A stretch of 6,997 nucleotides of DNA from Desulfobacteraceae bacterium (lineage in GTDB: Bacteria > Desulfobacterota > Desulfobacteria > Desulfobacterales > UBA5616): contig JAUXEW010000151.1 of NCBI GenBank assembly GCA_030620375.1, forward strand, positions 1 through 6,997, written 5' to 3'. The notes beneath the pieces are model-generated. The model worked only from the letters and a program-made list of their open reading frames with translations, had not been told where the DNA came from and ran no database searches. The translations under genes and the position numbers were made by a program. Numbering within the stretch: position 1 is the first letter of the stretch; each line of letters starts with the position of its first letter. This document shows, one piece after another, positions 1 to 6,387 of this stretch.

Positions 1-69
1 CCTAACGAAAACCAGATCATTTTTTTTCAGGCACTCACAGTATCGTTTCCCACAAATAACGTTTACCTA

Positions 70-211
70 GTGTCCATCCAGAAATGGTAGATTTTGGTTC
101 AGAGCAAGGCCTGAGCGATTTTGAATCCGCAGGAATAGCGTGCTATTTTGAGGATTTCAAAAGAGCGAAAACGAAGCTCCGGGCCAAAAGATGCCGTTTC
201 TGGATGGACAC
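70..211. mobile_element. MITE-like palindromic non-autonomous element
   Basis: The element is bounded by perfect 15-bp terminal inverted repeats: GTGTCCATCCAGAAA at 70-84 and its exact reverse complement at 197-211. The symmetry continues inward with imperfect matches (TTTTGG at 93-97 region against CCAAAA near 184-189, then a GAGC/GCTC pair and TTTTGAATCC against GGATTTCAAAA). It ends in a perfect apex palindrome, AATAGC-GT-GCTATT, at 134-147. The apex centre is at 140/141, exactly the midpoint of the two ends, so the whole 142 bp can fold into one long hairpin. There is no room for a transposase, so it would have to be mobilised in trans. The family is not identified. The ends could also be read as TAGTGTCC with a TA target, as in IS630/mariner-type elements. 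Confidence 0.82.
121..149 (+). promoter_or_regulatory. Candidate outward promoter inside the MITE
   Basis: TTGAAT at 121-126 (4 of 6 matches to the sigma-70 -35 box) is followed after exactly 17 nt by TATTTT at 144-149 (4 of 6 to the -10 box). The -10 hexamer is preceded by TGC, an extended -10 signature. The promoter would fire toward the acyl-CoA synthetase gene that starts at 247. The boxes lie in the apex region of a palindrome, so their resemblance to a promoter may be accidental. Confidence 0.25.
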
Positions 212-230
212 TACCTAATATGAACATTTC

Positions 231-238
231 AAAGGAGG
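231..238 (+). promoter_or_regulatory. Ribosome binding site AAAGGAGG fixing the start at 247
   Basis: AAAGGAGG ends 8 nt before the ATG at 247-249. This is close to the ideal anti-Shine-Dalgarno match and spacing. The in-frame ATGs at 220 and 148 have no comparable site, and the one at 148 lies inside the mobile element. Confidence 0.85.
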
Positions 239-246
239 CACTACAA

Positions 247-1653
247 ATGCCCAAGCCAATTATCGAAGAACTAAAACCGCTTTTTTTACCCGAATCCATC
301 GCTATCATTGGCGCATCAAATACGGTAGGTAAATGGGGAAATGTGATGGTGACCAGACCGGTCCAATCCGGATACCGGGGCCGAATCTATCCCATCAATC
401 CCAAAGAAGAAAAAATCTATGGGATAAAGGCTTATCCCACTATCCTTGATGTTTCGGATTCCGTTGACCTCGCCATATTTACCATCCCGGCCGTCATGGT
501 ACCGGATGCGATGAGAGACTGTGTTAAAAAAAACGTAAAAGCCGGCGTAGTCATATCCGCCGGATTCGCCGAAACCGGACAAAAAGGAGAAGCACTTCAA
601 AATGAGATAGCGGCAATAGCAAAAGACGGTGGTATTCGATTTATCGGACCGAACTGCATGGGATTCTGGAGTTCACCGGTTCGTTTAAACACGGCGTTTC
701 ATTTCATGCCGGAACCTGGTGGGATTTCCTTTGTCTCGCAAAGCGGTACCATGGGGGGGTACCTTTTAGAGACCGCCAACAATAAGGGATATGGCTTTAA
801 TTCTTTTTTGAGTGTGGGTAACCAGGCTGATCTCTCCATGGCCGACTATGTCGAGTATTTAGGTGATGATGACGCAACAAAAGTAATTGTGCTGTACATT
901 GAAGGGCTTAAAGATGCTATCCGTTTTCTTCAGAAGGCACGTGAAGTGATCAAAAAAAAACCGATCATTGTTTACAAAGCGGGCCGGACTGAAAGCGGGT
1001 CCCGAGCTACCATGAGTCATACCGCATCCATCGCAGGATCAGATGACGTGTTCGAGTCAGCCTGTCGTCAAGCGGGAATTATCAGAACCTATGATGTCAT
1101 CCACGCCTTTGATCTGGCCGAAGCCCTGTCAAAGCAACCGCTTCCCCGGGGAAATCGAGTGGCCATCGTTTCAGGCGGAGGGGGACATTGCGTTGTTTCA
1201 ACCGATGCATGCGGTGTCCTCGGCCTTGACGTACCGGAGCTGGATGCTGAAACGATCCGTAAAATAGAAAAACTTCTTCTACCGCATGCCCCTGTTCCCA
1301 AAAATCCGGTTGATATGGCCGCTGACCCAAGACCCACTACACTTGCCAAGATCCTCACCATCCTCGCAGAATATCCCGGTATTGATGCCATCATCGCATC
1401 TTCACCATTTTTTAGAGATGTGACAGAACCAAAAATTGTACGGAAGTTACTGGACACCGTGGAAACGCTTTCGGAGATCCCCCAAAAATACGGGAAACCG
1501 CTGATTTCCATGACCCATAGAAGTAATATGCAGGGGATTCTTTTCGATTTTATGAAAAATAAGGGAATTCCTTTTTACGAATTTCCTGAGGAGGCCGCTC
1601 GGGCTGCGTACGGGTTGTACCGGTATTCTCAAATTCGAAAAGCCGGATTATAA
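247..1653 (+). CDS. ADP-forming acyl-CoA synthetase, alpha-type subunit (CoA-binding protein)
   Basis: This is a 468-aa cytoplasmic protein of the acetate/acyl-CoA ligase (ADP-forming, ACD) alpha family. ACD interconverts acyl-CoA + ADP + Pi and acid + ATP + CoA. The N-terminal CoA-binding Rossmann domain starts with SIAIIGAS near residue 20. GPNCMGF lies at 134-140 and the SQSGTMGG loop at 164-171. The SHTASIAGSD motif carries His258, which matches the catalytic phospho-histidine position of ACD alpha subunits. The C-terminal ligase-CoA part shows GGGGH at 310-314 and NPVDMA at 353-358. The length fits an alpha subunit alone. The ATP-grasp beta part is absent, so activity would need a beta subunit encoded elsewhere. 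The start at 247 rests on a strong ribosome binding site and on alignment with the paralogue at 1654-3120. The substrate cannot be read from the sequence. A MITE sits just upstream, and a nine-A run (952-960) and a seven-G run (753-759) lie inside the gene. Confidence 0.87.
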   Translation: MPKPIIEELKPLFLPESIAIIGASNTVGKWGNVMVTRPVQSGYRGRIYPINPKEEKIYGIKAYPTILDVSDSVDLAIFTIPAVMVPDAMRDCVKKNVKAGVVISAGFAETGQKGEALQNEIAAIAKDGGIRFIGPNCMGFWSSPVRLNTAFHFMPEPGGISFVSQSGTMGGYLLETANNKGYGFNSFLSVGNQADLSMADYVEYLGDDDATKVIVLYIEGLKDAIRFLQKAREVIKKKPIIVYKAGRTESGSRATMSHTASIAGSDDVFESACRQAGIIRTYDVIHAFDLAEALSKQPLPRGNRVAIVSGGGGHCVVSTDACGVLGLDVPELDAETIRKIEKLLLPHAPVPKNPVDMAADPRPTTLAKILTILAEYPGIDAIIASSPFFRDVTEPKIVRKLLDTVETLSEIPQKYGKPLISMTHRSNMQGILFDFMKNKGIPFYEFPEEAARAAYGLYRYSQIRKAGL

Positions 1654-1667
1654 TTACCGGTATTTTT
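1638..1667. terminator. Weak candidate bidirectional terminator between convergent genes
   Basis: A short stem CCGG (1643-1646) / CCGG (1657-1660) is preceded by AAAA (1638-1641) and followed by TATTTTT (1661-1667). This gives an A-tract/stem/T-tract layout usable from either strand. The stem is only 4 bp, extendable by a wobble pair and a bulge, and it overlaps the last codons of both convergent genes. There is no intergenic DNA in which another terminator could lie. Confidence 0.25.
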
Positions 1668-3120
1668 CTTGGCGTTTCCGATAATAATCAGCAACCCGTC
1701 TTAATATCGAAAATGCCTGATTTCCGGTTTCAAAGCAGGGGACCCCGTGATGTGTATAATATTGTCTGGCTATTAATTTTCCTTGTTCAATTTCAAAGTG
1801 ATGGGGATCAGATGCAATTTCCGGAATAATGACAACAAGATATTTCCCCATTTTTTCACGAAGTCGCTCGGCGGCAGCTACAAACTCCCTGTGATATTCG
1901 AAAAGGCTTTTATCACTTCCTTTATTGCCCAAAATATCCCTTGTCAATGAATTCAGGATGTAAAACAACATCTGATACAACACCAGAAAGTGGATATCTT
2001 CTTTCTCCGCCAACGCTTCCATCATGGGGACTATGACAGCCGGCGGCATCTGCGGGCCCGCCAAATCCACCGGGTTGCCTGCAGCACCGCCGGATGGCGG
2101 TAGTAAGGATTTCATCATGGCCTTGGTTTTTTCATCAAGCAGGGGAATCGTAAACCCGAACTCCGATGCCGCATCCAGTGCTTCGACACACCGCAATCCG
2201 CCACCGGCCAGAACACCCGCCCCGGTTCCCATAAAACCATCTAAGCATTGAAACGCCATTAAACAGTCCGATAAATCTTTAATATCCTTTGCAGGAACGG
2301 CGCCTGCGGATTTAATGGCTGCCTCCCACGTAAACTTGGACCCGGCCATTGAACCGGTATGCCCGACCGTTCCCCGCTGTCCTTGATCGGTTAGCCCCCC
2401 CTTATGAATGATGACCGGCTTTTTTTGTGCGCATGATTTTAGAGCATCAAAAAATGCAGAACCGTCACGAATACCTTCCAGATAAGCCCCGACAATGTCC
2501 GTATTCGGATCATTTTCAAAATAAGTTAAAAGGTCAACGGCATCAACATCGCAGCCGTTCCCATAACTCACCAATACGGAAAATCGAACCCCCCTCCCCT
2601 GTCCCATATTGACGATATCACAGGCTCCCCCACCACTCTGTGACATAAATCCAACAGATCCGGCGTCTCTGGGAAAATCCACCCCGGGAAGAAGTGTCAG
2701 CCCTCCGGCGGGGCAATATATACCAAAACAATTGGGCCCGATAATTCTCATACCGCTTTTCCGCGCAATATTTATAAGTTCTGCTTCCGCTTTGGCCCCT
2801 GTGTCGCCGGATTCCTTGAAGCCCGCCGAAAGTATCTCAACCCCTTTTACCCCTTTTCGGGCACAACCGGTAATCGCCGGAAGTACAAACTTATCCGGTA
2901 CCGTGATCACGGCAAGGTCAACCGGCTCGGGAACAGCTTCAATTTCCGGCCATGCCTGAAAGCCCTGGATTTGCTTTTCTTTTGGATTAACGGGAAAGAT
3001 TTTCCCTTTAAATCCGTATTGTAATAACGTGTCTAAAAATCTTCCTCCGAACTTTGCTGTGTTGTTGGACGCCCCGATGATCGCTAGATTTTTAGGTAAA
3101 AAAATCTCTCTTAATCCCAT
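1654..3120 (-). CDS. Divergent ACD alpha-type acyl-CoA synthetase subunit
   Basis: This 488-aa protein is of the same family as the one encoded at 247-1653. The N-terminus aligns directly (LAIIGASN near residue 12, and the shared phrase PVNPKE). GPNC lies at 128-131, an SQSGGG loop at 160-165, GHTGSMAGS with the catalytic-type His254, and NPVDLAGPQ from residue 349. Differences from its neighbour are GHTG instead of SHTA around the histidine, a glycine-rich SQSGGGACD loop, and a distinct C-terminal region of about 120 residues. It has no ATP-grasp domain, so it also lacks a beta subunit here. GAGGAG (3124-3129) lies only 3 nt before the ATG, a tight but usable spacing. It is the last of the minus-strand genes, 158 nt after the DUF1329 gene. 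A catalytic role is likely from the retained histidine. A purely CoA-binding role remains possible, and the substrate is unknown. Confidence 0.83.
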   Translation of the reverse strand: MGLREIFLPKNLAIIGASNNTAKFGGRFLDTLLQYGFKGKIFPVNPKEKQIQGFQAWPEIEAVPEPVDLAVITVPDKFVLPAITGCARKGVKGVEILSAGFKESGDTGAKAEAELINIARKSGMRIIGPNCFGIYCPAGGLTLLPGVDFPRDAGSVGFMSQSGGGACDIVNMGQGRGVRFSVLVSYGNGCDVDAVDLLTYFENDPNTDIVGAYLEGIRDGSAFFDALKSCAQKKPVIIHKGGLTDQGQRGTVGHTGSMAGSKFTWEAAIKSAGAVPAKDIKDLSDCLMAFQCLDGFMGTGAGVLAGGGLRCVEALDAASEFGFTIPLLDEKTKAMMKSLLPPSGGAAGNPVDLAGPQMPPAVIVPMMEALAEKEDIHFLVLYQMLFYILNSLTRDILGNKGSDKSLFEYHREFVAAAERLREKMGKYLVVIIPEIASDPHHFEIEQGKLIARQYYTHHGVPCFETGNQAFSILRRVADYYRKRQEKYR

Positions 3121-3278
3121 AATCTCCTCATTTTATTTCATTTCACCATAGACGTATATCATCGCTATCCAGCTGTTTTGAACCTTTAAGCGAATCAATT
3201 AAAAGCGCACCCTATGCACTGTATGATAGCACACTTACGATTTCGATCCATGTACCAGCTTATTATTCATCTGATTCA

Positions 3279-4688
3279 TTATAAAAAAACCAATTGATCG
3301 GCCTTGTTTTGTGCTTTTATCAGTTTAAACATTTTCCCCGGTACATGAAGCTTTCTGTTCTGTGGAAATTTTCCCGCCATAAGCTTCGGCCTTAAATAAA
3401 ACTGCTCGGGATCCCTAAATACCATGGTGCTGAAAGGTACCGGGAACATTTCGCTGCACATGGCAATAGGGTTAGGTCTGAAATATGTTTCCGGATTATC
3501 CGGATCCACTTTAAACGTTTTTGGTGGCCGATGAAAGTCATAATGGTTTACCGACATATGATCGGTTCTCAAATCCCAGGAAAGGTGAATTAAAATGGAA
3601 TATCCCCACTCTCCTTTGTCCTTTAACTCCAGGCGATTCCGTCTCTCCATGATTGCCACCAGGTTGTTTTTAAGATCGTACCGCTCTCTGCGCAACTCAC
3701 GGCAAGCATACATATCCACCCAAAGAATCAGCCTTTTGTGTTTCGGGCTAAAAAAATCACTGTTGGTTAACCCTTCCAACACATAACAGGGCACTCCACC
3801 ATCTTGGGTATAGTCCGGATAATCGTCCCCCATTATTTTAACATTTTTTGTACTTCGTAGTTCCGGCTTACCGCTCCAATCTCTGATGGCAACATCTTTT
3901 CGGGTTTTTGGAAATCTAACCATATCGTTTTCATATAAAACATCGGTTCCTAAAAATCGCCAGGTATAATACCACGGTACCATCAGGGTATCGCCGTAAC
4001 AATAATCCCTGCTCCAGTATTTATCGGAATATAAGGATGACCCCACCGGTGCTGTTTTCTGTGAAAAAGTCGAATAACTCCATTTATTGGAATACTTCTG
4101 ATGAATCTCTCCGGTTCGATACGCATTTTGCAAAAGCTTATCACATCGTGACCGCACAGGTGTATAAAACCGGTCCAAGGCCCACAGGTAAACCTTGTCC
4201 TCAGGCCATTGATGAAGATAATCTCGTAACGTATCCGGCGTAAGAGAACACCACACCTCTCTTTGTCCGGTATAATAATTGATTCCACCCCGGTTACTGA
4301 TCATCATCCCGCCGAGAGGCGATTCATGGGTCCACCAGGGAAAATATTGGCCTACTGTCAGCATATAAACAATTTCCGTAGCCGTAAAGGGGGGCTCCAG
4401 TTTCGCCGCTACATAATGGTATTTCTCATCCCTGGGTGTTTCGTCCCATGGCGTTAAGTCCATCCTGACCTTTTCCAACTCGCTTTTTTCAAGCTGGGCA
4501 GACAATCGCCATGTTTTTTCACCATTCGGCTTAAGACTGGGGCCCTCTATATCCACCAGTGAGTCGGCGGAAACCGTTTTTGGCTTGAACAACACTGCCG
4601 GCGCCACACCTGAAATCAGAGCGGCATTCACGCTCCGTTTAATAAAATCCCTTCTGTTCATTGAATTGTTTTGAATTATCTTGACCAT
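3279..4688 (-). CDS. DUF1329 family periplasmic protein with Tat-like signal
   Basis: This 469-aa exported protein matches the DUF1329 family, whose members are often labelled outer-membrane lipoprotein-sorting-like (LolA-like fold). The N-terminus has a twin-arginine-type motif, NRRDFIK, at residues 11-17. A hydrophobic stretch follows (about 20-34), and a likely cleavage site lies after VSA at 39-41. The mature part is rich in Trp and Tyr (for example PWYYTWRF and the PWW segment) with no membrane helix, as expected for a periplasmic beta-rich protein. The start at 4688 is chosen because GGAG (4697-4700) lies 8 nt upstream. The Met at residue 10 has no such site. It follows the DUF1302 barrel gene on the same strand, the usual pairing for this family, which suggests a joint role in handling a hydrophobic compound at the outer membrane. 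No enzymatic motif is visible, and the exact function is not established. Confidence 0.82.
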   Translation of the reverse strand: MVKIIQNNSMNRRDFIKRSVNAALISGVAPAVLFKPKTVSADSLVDIEGPSLKPNGEKTWRLSAQLEKSELEKVRMDLTPWDETPRDEKYHYVAAKLEPPFTATEIVYMLTVGQYFPWWTHESPLGGMMISNRGGINYYTGQREVWCSLTPDTLRDYLHQWPEDKVYLWALDRFYTPVRSRCDKLLQNAYRTGEIHQKYSNKWSYSTFSQKTAPVGSSLYSDKYWSRDYCYGDTLMVPWYYTWRFLGTDVLYENDMVRFPKTRKDVAIRDWSGKPELRSTKNVKIMGDDYPDYTQDGGVPCYVLEGLTNSDFFSPKHKRLILWVDMYACRELRRERYDLKNNLVAIMERRNRLELKDKGEWGYSILIHLSWDLRTDHMSVNHYDFHRPPKTFKVDPDNPETYFRPNPIAMCSEMFPVPFSTMVFRDPEQFYLRPKLMAGKFPQNRKLHVPGKMFKLIKAQNKADQLVFL

Positions 4689-4707
4689 TAAATCGACTCC
4701 CGGAAAC

Positions 4708-4754
4708 TTTGAACCGCAATAGCGAGCGCATTTCCCGTAGTTTGATGAACACTA
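4708..4754. repeat. Possible diverged relic of the MITE family
   Basis: TTTGAACCGCAATAGCG (4708-4724) resembles the middle of the element at 119-140 (TTTTGAATCCGC, a short insertion, then AATAGCG). GATGAACACTA (4744-4754) matches the right end of that element, GATGGACACTA (203-213), at 10 of 11 positions. Order and orientation are the same as in the intact copy, but the spacing is shorter and no left end is visible. This could be a deletion derivative, a related family or chance. Confidence 0.3.
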
Positions 4755-4758
4755 TTGA

Positions 4759-4778
4759 GCAAACCTAAAATAGGTTGC
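4759..4778. repeat. Short perfect hairpin AACCTA-AAA-TAGGTT
   Basis: AACCTA (4762-4767) and TAGGTT (4771-4776) form a 6-bp perfect stem over an AAA loop. GC/GC can pair outside it if one A is bulged. It lies in the 154-nt gap between the DUF1302 and DUF1329 genes. No T-tract follows on the minus strand, so a Rho-independent terminator is not supported. It may be a processing or stability hairpin in the mRNA. Confidence 0.35.
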
Positions 4779-4791
4779 CATCCTCACCCAA

Positions 4792-4826
4792 GAAGTTTCC
4801 CTGCAGCTTGCCTCAGGGAGCTTCAA
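4792..4826 (-). repeat. Palindromic repeat, copy B (downstream of DUF1302)
   Basis: On the minus strand this reads TTGAAGC, then TCCCTG, a loop containing GCAAGCT, then CAGGGA. The 6-bp stem is at 4798-4803 / 4814-4819. An outer GAAG/CTTC pair (4792-4795 / 4821-4824) lengthens the hairpin. It aligns along its length with the plus-strand repeat at 6398-6429. It lies 16 nt after the DUF1302 stop codon, so it would be in the 3' end of that gene's transcript. Confidence 0.6.
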
Positions 4827-4842
4827 TTTTCTAAAAGTTCCG

Positions 4843-6354
4843 TTAAAATTTATAAGTGATTTCCCAACCGGCATTATCCCATAAATCATATTGGCCGTAA
4901 ATGTCTCTTTCCCCGCCCCTGTAATCAACATAGTGTAGTTTGCCTTCAATGTAATCTGAAAATTTATATGACAGTACAAACTGTGTCTTTGTCCCCTGCC
5001 ATTTATTTACAGGCCCCCCTGTATTTAAAAAGGTGTATATGGCAAGGTTCAGTCGATCTTCAAACGACTCAAATGTCTTGGCAAAGAGAATCAGATGACC
5101 CAGCGACCAGTGGTTGACCCCAAGGCTCCTTTTCCATCCGTAGTAGTAAGTAAACATCGGCTGATAGGTTAACATAATTGTGGTGGGAAAAAAGAATCTG
5201 AACTGAAGGGCACCACTGATAAGATCCGTATCCGTTAATCCGTTACCCGATTTTAATACCTGATTAGCGGCATCCCACTTTTCTGCGTCAAAAAAATACC
5301 GATCGGTCTTGTAAACCACCTCGGCCCGAAAAACTAAAGGCAAGCGTTTTATAGCCGGAATACCTTTTAATGTACAGGCAAAATCAAGCGCCGATCCGAT
5401 ATAATGCCGTCGCGTATATTTAGGGGCATAAAATAGCTGACCGGCTTGATCCCGCTTGATAAAGCTGGTAGCTGTGGGAGCAAAGCCATACATATACCCT
5501 ATGGTCCATGTTGTTGCCCGGTTTAGTTTGGTGTCAAATCTGACAGCCCACTGATGGTTTTCCAATGAGGCGTCAGGTTCTTCCGCAGAACCACGATAAA
5601 GAGGATTGTCGCGCGGATCGGACCGCAGGGGTGACCACCAGGGAGATCCCGGATAGGGGCTCAGTTGTGGCTCAAAATCCGGTATCCACAGAAATTGCAG
5701 ACTGTTTTTTCCAAAAGAATAGGTAATATTTGACATCAACAGCGGTATCCGTAGTTCGTTGTAATAGAAAGCCCTGACTTGCAAACCGTCCTTACCGTCA
5801 ATGTTATTGATAAAATCCATCCACCGCCCTTCCATTTTCCCCCAGACGACCTGCTGTTTACCGAATTTCATATACCAGTTGCCAAACTCCATATCCAGAT
5901 GGAATTCCCGGAGAAATTGATCCCATGAACCGGTTTGTTTGGCGTTCTTACTGAAATGATCCGCATAAAGGCTCGATTTCTGCCAGTCATATACGCCGTC
6001 ATAGTGATAGTGAAATTTACTGACGAGTGCGACTTTAGGTGCAAATTGATAGCGGATCAGGATCTCTCCAAGAAATTGGACCTGTTGAAACTCCCAGTCT
6101 TTTTCTACAAAGCCGACCGTCCGATCCGAATGGAGGTTGATGAAACTCCACTGATACAACAATCCGCTCACCTTTAGTTGCGGAATGTCGTTGATGGGTT
6201 TTAGTGCTGTTCCCATTGGGTCAAAATTGGCGGCCCAACGGTCAAGTTTATAATATGTATCTTGCAGATATCCTGGATAGGCATCCGGTGGAAAACAGGT
6301 CGTCAATACCATCATCGCAAAGAGAGAAATTAGTGACAGGCGCATCGATTTCAT
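4843..6354 (-). CDS. DUF1302 family outer-membrane beta-barrel protein
   Basis: This 503-aa protein is recognised as DUF1302 (FadL/porin-like barrel) mainly from the segment FGKQQVVWGKMEGRWMDFIN around residues 163-182 (Trp171), a family hallmark. Alternating aromatic and polar beta-strands fill the rest. It ends in EITYKF, with the terminal Phe expected of a BAM beta-signal. The start at 6354 is chosen because AAGGA lies 6-7 nt upstream. A longer form from 6375 adds seven residues and lacks this site. The first residues (MKSMRLSLISLFAMMVL) form a Sec signal. LTTC within it resembles a lipobox but has Thr at -1, so signal peptidase I cleavage near residues 25-29 is more likely. Related barrels are encoded with DUF1329 proteins and RND permeases, and are suspected of moving hydrophobic substrates. 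No permease gene is in the window. Flanking gaps carry inverted copies of one palindromic repeat. Confidence 0.85.
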   Translation of the reverse strand: MKSMRLSLISLFAMMVLTTCFPPDAYPGYLQDTYYKLDRWAANFDPMGTALKPINDIPQLKVSGLLYQWSFINLHSDRTVGFVEKDWEFQQVQFLGEILIRYQFAPKVALVSKFHYHYDGVYDWQKSSLYADHFSKNAKQTGSWDQFLREFHLDMEFGNWYMKFGKQQVVWGKMEGRWMDFINNIDGKDGLQVRAFYYNELRIPLLMSNITYSFGKNSLQFLWIPDFEPQLSPYPGSPWWSPLRSDPRDNPLYRGSAEEPDASLENHQWAVRFDTKLNRATTWTIGYMYGFAPTATSFIKRDQAGQLFYAPKYTRRHYIGSALDFACTLKGIPAIKRLPLVFRAEVVYKTDRYFFDAEKWDAANQVLKSGNGLTDTDLISGALQFRFFFPTTIMLTYQPMFTYYYGWKRSLGVNHWSLGHLILFAKTFESFEDRLNLAIYTFLNTGGPVNKWQGTKTQFVLSYKFSDYIEGKLHYVDYRGGERDIYGQYDLWDNAGWEITYKF

Positions 6355-6387
6355 CACAGATCCTTTATCCAGCAAATAAGTAACCGT

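Larger units (their letters stand above)
64..217. repeat. Target site duplication TACCTA flanking the MITE
   Basis: TACCTA occurs at 64-69 immediately before the left terminal repeat and again at 212-217 immediately after the right one. Removing the element and one copy leaves a continuous leader that runs into the ribosome binding site of the downstream gene. The outer TA of each flank is also palindromic, so a 2-bp TA duplication is an alternative reading. The full 6-bp match makes the longer duplication more likely. Confidence 0.65.

Noticed and set aside
1089..1511. 140-codon open frame on the minus strand inside the first acyl-CoA synthetase gene
   Set aside because: It is antisense to a clearly conserved coding region containing the GGGGH and NPVDMA motifs, has no ribosome binding site and resembles no known family.
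2609..2959. 116-codon plus-strand frame inside the 1654-3120 gene
   Set aside because: Low-complexity Pro/Ser/Thr composition typical of the complement of a coding frame. It covers the conserved SQSGGG and GPNC region of the real gene.
3121..3278. CTAT/ATAG inverted pair (around 3210-3230) as a terminator for the DUF1329 gene
   Set aside because: The stem is only 4 bp with a mismatched interior, and the flanking bases do not pair. The nearby T-run is not directly adjacent.
4752..4979. 75-codon minus-strand frame across the end of the DUF1302 gene
   Set aside because: Most of it overlaps the barrel's C-terminal strands in another frame. It lacks a ribosome binding site and a recognisable product.
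6297..6354. DUF1302 protein as a lipoprotein via LTTC
   Set aside because: Thr at the -1 position is unusual for a lipobox, and the family is a beta-barrel with a C-terminal Phe.
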